Of a stretch of DNA of 64,000 bases, positions 1 to 13,979 are shown in pieces. The stretch's first letter is position 1. Each line of letters begins with the position of its first letter. The position numbers were made by a program, and so were the translations under genes. This DNA is from Gamarada debralockiae (lineage: Eukaryota; Ascomycota; Leotiomycetes; Helotiales; Hyphodiscaceae), in the NCBI GenBank assembly GCA_002803225.1, contig NXFV01001537.1, positions 62,001 to 126,000 on the forward strand, written 5' to 3'. Under the pieces are notes generated by a model that was given only the letters and a program-made list of their open reading frames with translations, was not told the DNA's origin and searched no databases.

Positions 1-5
1 CTTAA

Positions 6-1337
<1,332 letters not shown>

Positions 1338-1707
1338 TTTGAAGGGTATGGAAAGGAAAAGGGGTGGATTTAGCATGGTGTTTGGAGTATTGGTACGAGT
1401 CGGCTTAGATGATAGTCGCCGAGGAAATGGCTTCTTTGAGCTCTGAATATACCTTATGTTGAAGAAATGATGCATAGTTTGATTCTTTGTGAAGTCGCGT
1501 CTATCATACTGCAGCGATTGGCAGATGAGATCCCTACCAGTAACCAAGTTAGTGGGATATATAAATGTGTGAGCCCGTATTGCCTACCCGTGATTGCCTT
1601 AGGTCGTTCATACTTCTCGCTTGAAAACGGGAGCTAAAAAGTCTGTCCATCAAGCAAAAAAATCTCACTAAGCTGCAACTCGCTTAGCAAAAGGGGGAAG
1701 AATTAGC
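1338..1707. other. DIM1 3' flank, no gene seen
   Basis: The 3' flank of DIM1 up to the convergent tRNA. Short open frames antisense to DIM1 run into it but have no protein-like character. I see nothing else. Confidence 0.6.
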
Positions 1708-1711
1708 AAAA
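1708..1711 (-). terminator. Pol III terminator-like T run
   Basis: Read on the minus strand, TTTT begins 8 nt beyond the tRNA 3' end. It is short for a fungal RNA polymerase III terminator, so efficiency is uncertain. Confidence 0.4.
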
Positions 1712-1718
1712 GAGAATT

Positions 1719-1828
1719 TGAATGGTATGGGAATCGAACCCATGCCTCTTTCGAGACTGCAATACTCTAAGTAATACTTAGAAGAATATTTCTTGAGTGC
1801 AGCGCCATAACCGCTCGGCCAACCATCC
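1719..1828 (-). tRNA. tRNA-Leu(CAA) with canonical intron
   Basis: The minus strand folds into a complete leucine tRNA. The acceptor GGATGGT pairs with ACCATTC, the D-stem is GCC/GGC, the anticodon stem is CTGCA/TGCAG with loop CTCAAG and anticodon CAA, there is a long variable arm (CTC GAAA GAG) and the T-arm is ATGGG-TTCGATT-CCCAT. A 29-nt intron follows position 37, the normal place for fungal tRNA introns cut by the tRNA splicing endonuclease. The A and B boxes are intact, in contrast to the second leucine tRNA of this window at 33160. Confidence 0.95.
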
Positions 1829-2618
1829 ATTTGTGAGAGTTTTTCTCTTATTTTAATCTATCAAGGTGGTAACGGAAGTGACTCATTGTGGGAAGAGCCG
1901 AAGATGCCCGGTATAATTTTTCTTCCCGGTCGAATATCACGGGCTTTAATCTACTTAAGTATTCAATCTGTCGCATCGAGTATACAGTGTCAATGATACT
2001 TCATTACTATACCTACAGAACAGGAAGGCCTTGCGAGTTTTGGGCTTTGTCAACACCATCCTAGAGTTCCGGCCTGCCTCAACCGCTCAAACAAAGAGAA
2101 ATACCCACTAAGTACCCATACCTCAAAAAGAAACATTATATGACGAATTCAAAGTGCCCCCAACTATTGCAGTAGCATTTCAAACAACGTAGAGTGATAT
2201 ACTTTAACTTCCTTTCGTCTGTTCAATCGTCAATACAGCAATTGTAGACGACGTGGCTACCCCAATCGTGACAGAAGCAGTGCAGGATTGAAGACCACAA
2301 CAGCCGTCGCAGCAGCAGCAGGCTCTAAGGTTGTTAGCTACCCACGTAAACTCATCACTTCGGCCAGCAGTCACCACAAGACTGCGCGAGCACAATTGTT
2401 GAGCTGGTTTTACGCATTGAAATCTCGGTCAAGGATCACAGGCATTCTAGCTGGTGCGAACCTGGACTTGCACGCGGAGAGAGAATTTACTCGAGAAAGA
2501 AAGAGTACCAACAATAAGGTTGTGATGAAAATGCGTCTCGACATTCCGCGCTGATATCTACCTATGCAGCATTAACTACCGCCTGGGTACGCCTCCGCAA
2601 ACGCCCTTCATATTTCCA
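1829..2618. other. intergenic, no gene seen
   Basis: The space between the tRNA and the 3' end of GCP3. Only short overlapping frames on both strands, without recognisable domains or consistent splice structure. Confidence 0.6.
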
Positions 2619-5373
2619 TCAAGCCCTCGCTGAATTCCTCGCCTGCTCCTTCCCAGCAGACTTAGACTTCTTCCTAACCGGCTGATACACATCATTAAAA
2701 TTCATAACAACTCCCAAAAATCTCATATCAACATCTGGCTGGTATGCTAGGTCTCCTAACAACAAGCACACTCTTGACCGGAAATGACTTCCCAGAGCCT
2801 GCAGTCGGTCTTGCAAAACAGGAAATTCGTCTGGTATGGAATCCTCCACGATCCCAGCGGGCGTTGAATCTGGCAGGTGCCGGGGTCCACGACGAGTTGT
2901 TGCCGGTGTATTAACCAGTAATCCCTCGTCGTCCTCCCGTCTTGATTCTGTTCGGACATCGGCTCCTTGGCGCCTCGTGAACTCGGAGACTGACCAGCTA
3001 TACAACCCATCTACGGCATCGCGGTAGCTAAGCATAAGTCGGAGGATCTCGCCAAGCTGAACCATGAAAGTGTTCTCGTCGACTTCTCCATGATGCTTCT
3101 TCTTTGCACCCAGAAGACCTTTGTGCGTGATTGCGTTCAAGTATTTGGTGTGGGCTTTGATGAGGTCGTCCAGCGTGCAGCCTTCTTTATGAATAGCGGT
3201 CTGCAGCTCATCCCAAGAGCTTTCGATGACCTCGAAGAGAATGTAATATTGCAGTTGCCCAATGAAATGAATCATCTCAGCCAGAGCCCCTCTTGTGAGT
3301 TTCCAAGTCTGTGCAACGTTTGCATCTTCCCCTTGTAGCACTCCTCGAGCTCCAGTCATACACTTGCGCCAGGTTGACGACAGCGCAAACTCAACGCGCT
3401 TAATCCGCCACAAAAAGTTGAAGACCTTGAGATATTGGCGATTTCCCCATTCCGTTACCACGACATCGACAGGAGCATCGATTTTGTACTCCAAGGTGAA
3501 GCAGTCCCAGCCAATGTCTCCATGTGACAACTGAAGCATTCGAGCATCCAATCTGCGCAGGACCTCAGCCGAGTCATATTGAGCGTTGGAACCTCGAATA
3601 GCATGTTCCAATTGTGCAGTCAATGTATGACGATATTGTGCGCCTGCAGGCCGATCCAGGTTGGAAGACAGAGACTCCATAAGAAGTGCAATAAAGTCTC
3701 CCTGGCCGAGGAGAATGTAGTTCTTGAGAGCCTTCAGATGCTCAAACAGATGGAATTTCTCGGCCATCAAATGTATGAGACGTTCCATGGTCGTCTTGTA
3801 TGCTTCATCAATCCAGGTCTCGAGTGTAGCCGTGTCGCCATATCGTAGTTCTTTGGACGCGGCTTTAGAGTATTCTTCGACCCACTGGGAGTCGCCACAT
3901 CCATAGCGGATAAAGTTGAGAGATTTTCCAATAAGGAAGACCTTCTGAGCAAAGTCTTGGGTGATGATGCTGGGAACCATGTCCTCGTCAAGCTTGTACT
4001 TGTCCTCCCAAACACTGCTTGCACCTCCTCGACTCCTGGCATCAGGGGTATCATTGACTGCATTAGGGTCCTGTTCCGAAACGAAAAATTCGTGGTAAGG
4101 ATCAGATAATTCTCCATCGTAAATCCATTGTCGTAACATGTCGTAAAAGGGTCTCGTGACATGAATCAGCAAGCGCTCAGCAAAGGCCCCAACCATCGGA
4201 TCGCCGTGAGATGACGAGAATCCATGTATGAGTGAAATGAGTTGGCCACCTCTTTTGCTTTTTGACTCCTCACTGATCAAACTCATCAACCGCAGACCCA
4301 TCGTCGCTTCTCGAGTCCAGACTACACATCTCTTTAGAGTGACACCAGCCTTCCCAATGCCTCCTCTTGGTGCTTTCTCATCTAGAGACGATAAAGCTCG
4401 TCGAATTTGGCCCTCTAATGTAGCTACTAATCCGAGGTATGATCTGAGCTCACCTGCAATTGCAGCTCGGAGACTTTGGCCAAGGAGACCACCATCAGCT
4501 GACTGTACGAAAGAAGCCAGTCCTCTATACAGAAGTGAGGGCTCCGCGAGAGTGTGAAGAATCGATATGATTGGCACGGGTAACGTAGTTGGCAGTTTCA
4601 AAGTGGACTGCGAGGAAAAGGGTAGATTTGTCGAGGACAAGCCTTGTAATGTGAATGGCAAATCTCTGAGAAGAGCCGTTTCTGGCGGATCGATTTCGAC
4701 ATAGTTTTCCGCTAATATTGCCGTCTTCAGCGAAACGCCTTCTCGTTGAATTGCGGCATTCTTTGCGAATGCTTGTTCTTCTTCCTGTCTATCCCTTTGA
4801 CCAGCTTCACGTGTGGGTAATTTCTTCAGTCCCTCAGGTGCAAATGCGTCTTGAAACGCCTTCTCCTCCCTCCTGGAACCGTAGTCTGGCGATTTTGGTA
4901 TTCGATCATCCTCCAAGTTTCTCTTCTCGCGATTTTTGATGGGGCTTTTGAATGGGCTTGTGAGTGTCGGTGGTATTGATTGCTGCTGATCTCCCAGCTG
5001 GTACAGGAAATATAGAACGGCCCATTTTTGAGATATTACGGGGATTGAGAGGAGTCTGCTGTATAGATTTGTAAACCTAAGAGCTTTGTCGGGGCTTGGA
5101 TTCGTTTGTATCAATCGTTTCTTGATCAGATCAGAGGCTTGGTTTACATCTGCGACTACAGCTGGAGTTTTAGAGCTGCGCAAAGAAACGGATTAGTCTG
5201 TTGCCTTTGGAAGGATTGAAGGCGATATACCTCTCTAGAACTTCGCGCACAAAATCCACAGCATTTAGTTCTCTTTCGTCGGCGGCAGCAGCGTCTTCAC
5301 CCGGAATGTCCACCAGTAATCGTCGCACTAAGCTGTCAATACCATTACTGACACGTTGACTTCGAGAAGACAT
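2619..5373 (-). CDS. gamma-tubulin complex component 3 (Spc98/Alp6 family)
   Basis: Two exons on the minus strand, 5373..5231 and 5175..2619, give 899 aa; the 55-nt intron has GTATAT and GCAG ends in matching phase. GCP3 is a core subunit of the gamma-tubulin small complex that nucleates microtubules at the spindle pole body. The region LLRDLPFTLQGLSS starts the GRIP1 half (about residue 215 on). The GRIP2 half includes HLKALKNYILLGQGDF and WGNRQYLKVFNFLWRIKRVE, both hallmarks of the GCP family. Length agrees with fungal GCP3. The N-terminal ATG gives the short helical region usual before the first conserved block. GCP2 would be the closest alternative; the sequence pattern favours GCP3. Confidence 0.93.
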
Positions 5374-5886
5374 GACCGCATTGTTGCAAAAGTATGTTTT
5401 GTTTTCGATACCCCTTGAGGCGCAAAACCATTGTCCTTGTTTTCGAAGCCGTAAACGCGAAATATCGTTGACGCGACTCGCCGTCAAATCCGCTAAAACT
5501 AAGCACGTGACAAAATATGTGCAAGTTACTCATGAAATTCTGTGATTATTCATAAGAGCACAGAGATGGAAATTCTAATGGTATCTCCCTGTGATAATGT
5601 CGTCCCACCCATTGCTAATGTCATTCATCGTATGTCCTAAAGGAAACTCCCCACGTTTACCAACCTCTCGACGCACCCTATTCGGGGAAGGAAAAAGTGG
5701 CCGCTGTTGGTCGGTTCCTACCAAAACTACGTTCTACTTTCAAGCTCAAAGAACAACCACAAAACCTTAATAAAAATTTCCAAAAATTAGGCGAAAGGCA
5801 GTTTAACTTCCTTAGAGCTCTAAAATCAAGTTCCAGCAAATTTAATAAAGTTTTGTAGAAGTTTTGTTATTGCTAAAGTAAGGATC
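5374..5886. other. GCP3 promoter and spacer
   Basis: The upstream flank of GCP3. It holds a CACGTG palindrome (GCACGTGAC context) at 5504-5509, 131 bp before the start codon, and AT-rich sequence near 5760-5850. No gene seen. Confidence 0.5.
5504..5509. promoter_or_regulatory. CACGTG E-box-like palindrome upstream of GCP3
   Basis: GCACGTGAC context, 131 bp upstream of the GCP3 start. One of several such sites at similar spacing in the window. Confidence 0.4.
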
Positions 5887-7903
5887 TTAGTGTTGTGCGC
5901 GTACCAATTTCGGCCATTTTTTTCTTCGCCGAATAGGCACCCCAGAGCACCCGTCTGACGGAAAATCCATGATATTAGTAATGTCAATCGAAGAGTTGAA
6001 GGAGATGGAATTATCAATGAGATCTCCGCATTCGTTGATTTCGGGATCATTCCAATTCTTTGAAATATGATCAAGTTTTTCTCCGAATTCTTCCAGGTAC
6101 CATCCCTCTAAACCCTTCCAGATCCGTTCATTGTTCATAACAGCAGATTTGATGCCAGACTTGTTAGGAAGGTTCAGTTTGTTCTGTACGAGTATCAGCT
6201 CGGGGTGGCTCCGTTGGATATTCCGTGCAACTGAATGGATGACTCCCCAGCCAACGTTTACTCGAGCAATTTCTTAACCGCTTCAGTGATCCCTTCGTTG
6301 ATAGTCGATTGACGTGTCTCCATGGTGGTTGAACTACTGACTTTCCAGACTCTTGAATTTGCAGTCGGATCTTGTCATCCCACATTCGTTTGTCTGTGAT
6401 GTATTGCGCCTTGAGCTTTCATTCTCTTGGATAGCTTCGGCCTTCGCTCGGTAGCGCTTTGCGGAAAGTTGCAGACGAAGAGCATCCACGTGTGACTTCG
6501 ACTCAGTACCATCGTCAGAATATTTGTCGTTAAACCATATATCTGGCTTTTTGGCAACCTGGCCTGTTTGATCTGTGATCATCCAGCAAAGGTTTGACGT
6601 TGTGGTATTCTCATCGGGAATACCCTCAACTGATGGCATATCTCCACCTGAACAACAAGGAAGACGACATTACCAGATCTGGATATCATCGCCTGGTTTT
6701 AGCTCGTCCTAACAGTGGAGTGTCGTAAAGGAGATGCAGATTCCTACACTCTGCTCTTCACAACAGACAAGATACCAATCTTTCTCGCAGGAACTGGGGA
6801 GGCATGAAGACCTTGGGCACCCAGTTTTACCAACGCACTTACCGTTCAGCGAAATCCAGAAACTAGTAGATAGTTTCTTGATAACGAAGGAAAGCGGGTT
6901 CGTCGAAGTATCAAGCCTACAGAGAAGGTCTGCTACCGTACGAATCAGCCTAGAAATAGACCGAAGCAATACGAATACTATGGTCTTACCGTTGAAATGA
7001 TAAAGGCGGACCAAAATTGTAGGGCCGTCTACGTCAAGTTGCGCAACTATCATATCGACTTGAGAAAGCTGTATTGGTGTACCGAACTTCGCAACGGAGA
7101 AACCATAGCAGATACTCACCCCCTCGCCGCAAGAGTGCACTTTCTTACAACAGGTAAGCCCAAAGATAGGTTCATTCTTGTATTAACAAGCAAACTTGGT
7201 TTCGGGTTACCCTACAGAAAACCCATCAAGACCGAGTTCAAAGATTTGGTCAGCCTTATGTCCAGGAGGAGATTGGACTCTCCCATGTCAAAATTGCGGA
7301 GTGTGAGGTATTGCCGTTGAAATCGCTGGATTCGCTCGACCATTGTCTCTTGAATGTACTGATAAACTCTGCTCTTTCACCAGTTTTACACGGCAAGAGT
7401 TCACCAATCTTGTCATCGAGAATCGACTGCGCAGCGGAGTAAGGTTGTAGGAGCGGCTTCCCTTCGAAATACAGGTATTCGCACTTTTCGTTGGTTGCAG
7501 GGGACCTGCAATGCAAAGGCCTGTCCGAGGGCTTTACCAGCCCAGTTACCGTAGACTTCTTCGAATGAATGGTCGGTATCGTGGTAAGTCGTCCGGTCCC
7601 ATCAAGCCCTATCCGATCTCATCGAACAACCTAGCATGGGATACTCCGTAGTAATGGCCCTCGAATACCTGGCGATCAACGACCGACATCCATTCCTTGT
7701 GCTACAGTTCATTAATGTCATATGCGGTATTTTCAATGGAGAATCCAAGATCTGTCACTCACCTCCTTTTCCTCGGCTGCTCTTGCTGCTCAGATTTCCT
7801 CGGCATTCTGTTCAGCTTTGACTTGTCCGGCAGTCATTTGCACCACCGGTTTTGAAGGTTTTGACATTTGAGCCTTCGAGACTCCGGCTTCTTTTGCCGA
7901 CAT
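5887..7903 (-). pseudogene. decayed multi-exon gene, family not recognised
   Basis: Protein-like segments follow one another on the minus strand but change frame repeatedly. The ATG at 7903 opens 47 codons that end in a good GTGAGT donor at 7762; the next exon begins after CTGTAG at 7701 (HKEWMSVVDRQVFEGHYYG). An in-frame TGA at 7790-7792 stands where CGA is plausible in an Ala/Arg/Glu-rich stretch. A TAG at 7609-7611 is followed by a shifted frame reading HSFEEVYGNWAGKALGQAF. Other coherent pieces lie at about 7516-7280, 7140-6800, 6700-6390 (including QTGQVAKKPDIWFNDKYSDD) and 6370-5887 (ending KKWPKLVRAQH), with at least three further frame changes that have no splice signals. I do not recognise the family. 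The breaks argue for a pseudogene rather than for many unseen introns. Confidence 0.6.
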
Positions 7904-8723
7904 TGTATCGAGCTTATACGGTTCGCGGTAACAGATGCTGGAAAGGCGAGCGAGAAAACCGTGTAGTTCGTGGCGATGTGTCTGAAGAATTGATTCAGCA
8001 AGAGGTCAAAAGAGATCAAGAGTAAACAGTGTTGGTAAGCGTTGGAAGTGGTCGAGATTGGGTACAGTTGTAGGAAGTTTTGAGTGTGAGAGGGAAGAAA
8101 ATGTGAAGTGAAACCGGAGTTGTGAAAAAGATATCTCTGCAGATATCAATAACTCGAGAGACACTGGAGAGAATGCTCTTGAGAATAGAATAATATATCT
8201 AGTACTGAAGATGCAATTGCGAATGATTGAATGTTCCAGTGCTGCGGCATTTTCAAGTGTGGATGTCGGTAGTAGGAGACGCGTAGGTGAGCGAGAGGGC
8301 GGTGATGTCTACCGAGTTAGCGAACTCAAAGTCTAGAATACTATTAATCTTTGGTGCTTCGCTCTTGGAATTCCCTGGGACTTTGTCAGATACAAGAAGG
8401 GTAGAAGAGGATATGACCGCGATCTACTTCGACATCTTGTACCCCTGAACACTTATGTTGTTTAAATTGTTATGTTTTCCACGTCTTCAGATATGATGGT
8501 TTTTATTTATTTCAACAGTACAGGAAGGTTTAAAGGGATTATTTCGTTGGCTTGGATATCTAAAGCCAATAATTGACATGTTTGAAGTATTTAATACAAC
8601 TTAAACAGTTGCCAGATCAGGTTGCTTGGTTGCTTGGGGTTGACAAAATTGGCGAGGTTCGATTCAACTTCACACCTCATTCCTCAGAACATCAGAACCA
8701 CCAACTCCATCCTTCAGGATCCA
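7904..8723. other. spacer between two divergent decayed genes
   Basis: Upstream regions of the two flanking pseudogenes, moderately AT-rich (8440-8600 especially). No gene or repeat recognised. Confidence 0.5.
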
Positions 8724-11459
8724 ATGGATTCTCTTATGGATGTTCTAACCGTTTCTGATATTGATATGCCTCATGTCGTCCAGCAGCTTCCTGGTATCCA
8801 AGAGGCGTTCTCTGCGATGGATCCTCATTCTCACTCATCCTTGAGCTCTACCGCTTCTGCATCAGTGAATGCTCCAGGTTTGGATCCCAACTTGATAATC
8901 AATGATACTATTATCGAGCGGGGGCTTCCAAAGGTATTACCATCAGCTGAAACAGGAGTTACTGGACCGAGTGTATGGGGATCTACTTTCATTTGTCATA
9001 TTTTTGCTTATATATGCCATGCTACTTATATCAACATTTTTCCATTCCTAACAGTAATTTTCATATGTATAGAAACGCAAATGGACTGACCAAACGGCTT
9101 TCGACAAATATTTCCCAACTCTCATAGAGCTCGTGAAGCTAATCCAAGCATATATGAAGGCCGGCCGAAGCAAAGTCGAAAAGCTTAAGGCCTGGACACT
9201 TTCATGATTTCGATAACGATGAGTATCAACAATGCGCATTCTATACAGAAGTGGCTTTTCAGGTACTAGAAAAGTACACAGGGGTTCTACAGTTTTCAAT
9301 GAATCTTGGAAAGGTACGACTCTGCTTTTCCATTGGTTAAACCTGATGGTGGTGTTTGATAGAACCTTGGAAGTCCTAATCATTTTTATAGGAATGCCGG
9401 AGGAATGCAAAGGAGAAAAATTATTGCTCCTTTATGCACGATGAATGCCTTCGACTTATAAAGGCCACTCAACCTTGAAATCCTCATTGGTCAAAAATGT
9501 TTCTACATCGAGTTTGACAGAGTAATAAAGATCTCAAAACACCTGGGAAGATGCCGATCAGTTGGTTTTCGAGATAGTTTTTCTAGGGGGAAAGCTACTC
9601 CCAGGGGCACCACGGACCCTGGGTCCCATAGCATAGTTCATAAATGAATCCCCATGTTGGTATTACTGGAGAAATAACCAAACGAGCTCTCCTTATAGAC
9701 CTCTCGACGAAGTGGTTGGGCCTAGGCCAAGTCGAAACAGCGTATCTATTATATCAGAGTCCATAGCTCGCCGGACGCGCCAGAAATTTCCAACTCTAAC
9801 GCAAACTTCCCCGTAGACGTCTATTCACTTGAGCTGAACCCGTCCGAGATAGCATTTAAAGAGGACTTTCAGTTGGTCTTGAATGGTGAGACCCTAAAGG
9901 ATACGGAAAGAGTCAGACGCCAACCAAGGCTATTCAAATGCCCCAACGCACCCTGCAGAACACACTACTTCAAAACAGAAAAGAAGCTGACTGATCATCA
10001 ACCCGAGTGTCGTCATATCGAGAAATCCATTAAAGATACCATAGGAGCCAAGAGAACCGCTGACGAGGCATTTCTAGAAAGAGGAGGGGAGGAGGGTAGA
10101 GGGGTCCAACTAGAAAGGAAAACGAAGCCTGTCCAGGAAGCCACTCAGGTGTTGGAATAAAGACAGCAAGTCAAAATTCTCCACAAAAGAAAGGATGCTT
10201 GATCATTATAACAAGTGCCTTCGGACCGAAGGTGGACTGTTCATTGAAAATACCGAATCGGGAGCAGAAGATGTGATAGCGGAGGTGGAGGTAGAAGCAG
10301 AAGTGGAAGCAGAAGCGGTGAAGTGATCCAGCGCGGGAAGGGGGTAAAGCAGCCTTTCACATGCCTGATAAAGACCTGCAGGTCAATTTTCTCTACATAA
10401 CCAAAAATGGTTGATCATTGCTTTGACGAGGGCCTTGGAATACTCACTGGAAATACAATGGCAATCAGCAGAACGACAGACAATGACCTTGGACAAGCAG
10501 AGCTTCAAGAGAATAGAGAGGCGTACCAGGACGCCTTACTCGTTGTAGAAAGCCGAAGGAAATGCTGCAGCCCAGTTGGGGCAAGGCCTAGAAAGTCTTC
10601 TATTTCAATACAATTTTCTCCATCCGCCGGTTCCACACCCCTCGACGAACCGGTCAAGCATCTAGCAGACTGTACGTGGCGGTTTCAAGGGAGAATCCGT
10701 TGTCCCGTTAGTCGCTGTGATTGTAGATGCAGCACAAAGGAGGAGTTATCAGACCACCGCAAAGAAAAATACTCAGCTAGGCCATTCCCATGCCCGAATC
10801 GATCATGAAAGTCCCGCTTTGCCAAGGAATCGAAGATGCTCGAGCACCAGGTCAAGTGCAAGATATCCAATGGAAATTCCACGGCGCTTGAGGGGATTGT
10901 GGCCGAGGCAGCTGGATTAGAAGGCGAAGAATTGCAGGCTCAGTTCAGATACCCGAATGAATCGTGAAAGTCCACCTCCCAACTGAAGCGATCATGATTA
11001 GGCATATAGCCAGATGCAGGAAATCCAACAGAAATACCACACGGTCACGAGAAATGCCGATGAGGAATTTGAGGAACCTGCCCAGTCTGTGCGTGATATA
11101 GGCATCGAGCGATCACTACGACAGGTGATACTTCGCAGAGTACCATCGCTTCCTCTTCATCTACTAGGAGTTATTCTTCTACACTTACGTCAATCGCGTG
11201 GCTACGGATGAAGCAGGAGGAGATCAAAGTCATTCGCTGTGTTTGTGGCTCTGAGGAAGAGGATGGAACCCAGCATGAATTTCTGGTGACAAATGTGGGG
11301 TTTGGCAGCATACTATCTGCGTCGGAGTCAGTCCGGAGAATGCGCCTGACAGCTATCATTGTCAGAACTGTAGACCGAAAATCTAGTGGAATTTCCGTTA
11401 TCTTATGCAACAAGGTGGAGAGCAGCATATTTTGGGAGCTGCTGGGAGAGTATCAATGA
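8724..11459 (+). pseudogene. decayed C2H2-like/PHD zinc-finger protein gene
   Basis: Exons 8724..8972 and 9073..9207 splice cleanly to 127 codons (MDSLMDVLTVSDIDMPHVVQ onward), then the frame shifts and continues about 9194-9313 (EYQQCAFYTEVAFQVLEKY), followed by an exon from 9392 (ECRRNAKEKNYCSFMHDECL). Further on, six finger-like units appear near 9939, 10162, 10358, 10690, 10788 and 10940. Each has a CxxxxC-like pair and a (K/E)xx(M/L)xxHxxxC tail. The third carries a TAA (10398-10400), the fifth a TGA (10806-10808) and the sixth a TGA (10965-10967) plus a frame change. A PHD finger closes the locus: RCVCGSEEEDG near 11235, then after a frame change DKCGVWQHTICVG and YHCQNCRPK to about 11385. 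Known PHD fingers read histone tails; a chromatin or transcription role for the ancestor is inference. Confidence 0.6.
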
Positions 11460-11815
11460 TATGTAACTTGGACGCACTTGCATCATTCCATTGCTTTGCT
11501 GCAGCTTACTGCATGTTACGGAGTACTCAAAATAAGAATCATTCTTGCCGATTTATTGGCGCTCGCTAATTCTGAGGCTCCTGTTGGCAATAGATCCACA
11601 CCGCTGACGTCGCTGTGTCCACCTCAAAATCGACCCTGACTTCAACCCAAAATTGATAGTACAGAACGCGAATCTACGGCCATCCACAACAACCCAAATT
11701 GTGTCGCATCATCTCCATTATCAGTCGCTGGACTCGTCTGGCAGTGTATATCGCATGGGCCCTTGATTAATCCACAAGTCGCGCTGTACAGGCCGCACAA
11801 GGCGCGACTCTCAAG
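11460..11815. other. HFI1 upstream region
   Basis: Promoter and 5' flank of the HFI1 homologue. No gene seen. Confidence 0.5.
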
Positions 11816-13381
11816 ATGCCTGGAGACATCGATCCAACGGCTCTAAGCCGGCCTGCCATCTCGACAACCCCTATATTACCTCCAAAGACAATCAGTTCAT
11901 CGGCGCCGACTGTCGCAAAATCGTCCTCCAAGACTGGCCATGTTCCTCAAAGGATCGATCTCGAGCCTTTGTACACGGCCCTCAAGGTGGCTATTGGCGA
12001 CCACTGGGGAACATATAAAGAGTCTATCAGCCTCTTTGTTATGGGTTAGTATATATCCCAGACATGGTTTTGTAATATAGATACATTTCGGTCATTTGCG
12101 CATTTTCCACAATTGCTGATATTTCCCCTCTTAGGCCAGCTGAACCAAGAAGAGCTATCCGCAAGAATCGACGACTTTCTCATTACACCAGCGGGCGAAA
12201 TAGAGCATCTACATAACCAGCTTATAGCAGGAATATACGGCAATGTCACCAGAGAGATGCCTGATCAAGGCGTGGCCAGTTGGGTCAGCGCAAATGATAA
12301 GCCTACAACGGGGGCAGGGAGCAAGCCAGTTAGCGGGGATGCAGCAGAGCAAAGACTTAAGACGGAGGTTATGCAATTACCAAGTCGAGATAGAAGGCGG
12401 TTGAAGGATCTCAGCCAGAACGAGGTAAGGAGCCTGTGTTTCTGAACGGAACTCGTCAATTGAATCCGATATACTGACAAGAGCACCCTTATAGTTTGAT
12501 CCTTATGAGGCCTTTGCCAGCATGTTCGGCCAGCCCCGGCTTTCCAAAGCTTCGAAAGTCCCGGATTCTGGACCGCCTGGTGCTGGTGGCCTGCATAAGA
12601 CAAGTAAGTCACCATATCTCTTTCTGATGGGTTTATACTTATTTTGCTTCCAGACTGGGATCTCGAAATTCGGAAAAGATGGACCCAACCACTGGCATCA
12701 GACTCGGGCGAGTTTCCAGATACTTCAACTATCGAAACACGGATGCTTCCCATATGCTATGAGACGGGTCTTGTTTCCGGCAATGCGCCAGATGCAGCAT
12801 ATTTCATGTCTGTGGCTACAGAAACATTCATAAAAGAAGTTCTTTCTTCGATTTTTAGCAAAACACGAAGTAACGGTCCTGGAGCAGCCAGCAGTGCTGG
12901 AACTGGGGGCGGTTCGACTTGGATCCAAACACACAAATATCGAACTCAGCTAGAAAGAGAGGAAGAGGCTTTTCTACGTGGTGAGGTCCAGCGAGACAAG
13001 AGCGGGCTGCTACCTACGGAAGCCAAAGCTGCGAGCGAAAGAGGGCCTCTGGGAATGGCCGATGTCCGGACTGCTCTCGAGATAGGAGATTGTGGGCTTG
13101 GCCAGATGTCCGTTGTGGTACAGCAAATCATGTTTGGCTATCGGGAGGGCGAGTTAGAGGCCTGGGAAGACTACTCTTGGCCCGAAGGTTATGGCAGGAT
13201 TCTGGGAGAGCTTCCTGACGAAGATATAGAAATGGGAGGTATGAACGGAACTAACGGCATCAATGGGGTAAATGGGCACAATTACGACGAAATTGATGAG
13301 TGGGGCTGGGATGGGGGAGAATATGAGGACAAGTCTTCGTTGGACAACCTGCTGGACTCATGTCTAGCTATAGCTGGTTGA
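11816..13381 (+). CDS. HFI1: SAGA coactivator subunit Hfi1/Ada1
   Basis: Four exons, 11816..12044, 12135..12424, 12495..12603 and 12654..13381, join in phase to 451 aa. Hfi1/Ada1 is a structural subunit of the SAGA histone acetyltransferase complex in the nucleus; it carries a histone-fold that pairs with Taf12. The SAGA-Tad1 region begins at [19 protein letters not shown] (about residue 46) and continues through [14 protein letters not shown]. The middle region with [18 protein letters not shown] and [16 protein letters not shown] is typical of fungal family members, and an acidic tail with an NG-repeat follows. Three introns of 50-90 nt have good GT and AG ends. The gene runs head-to-tail with AIP1. 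Confidence 0.88.
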
Positions 13382-13979
13382 ACTCGTTTTGCGGATTTTG
13401 ATTTATGACAATGTCTTCCGGCTGGGCATTGCTGGCGTTGGCATGACTTTCCTTTCAAAGGAGCATTGCATGGCATGGCGTATATGGATTTGAGCTTATG
13501 TACAGTACAATATGGTGTATAAAGCTGGCCTAAAAGGGGTCATTGGACGGAAGAGGGCGTCTTGGTCAAGGAGGGTGGGATTCTGAGCGGACGATACCCT
13601 GGGTTGCTGGTAAGCTACTATTGCAATGTCAATGAGAAGCTTATTGCAAATTCACCTTGGATCGCTTCTTTCAATTTGAGTGGGTATTTCGTGAGAAAGT
13701 GGCTCCAACAGAACGGCAATCCTGTAATCCGGCATGTCAACGCACTCTGGTAAGAAGCCTGCTCGGTTATAGAATATGAAATATTTCCAATAAAGAGGTT
13801 TTGCTGCGGAAACAGTCATCGATAGAAATCGAGTGATTCTGCATCCTTTTCCTGGAGCCACTGATCCCCTGTCATTTGCCAAGCCTTCAGCCTCGTCAGC
13901 GCCGAAACAAGGCCACGACCTCCTTTCAACTTCCCCAGACAACGATCCAAGACCGCAAGCTCTCTCTTCACCACCAAAT
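13382..13979. other. HFI1-AIP1 spacer
   Basis: The 3' flank of HFI1 and promoter of AIP1. No gene or repeat recognised. Confidence 0.5.
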
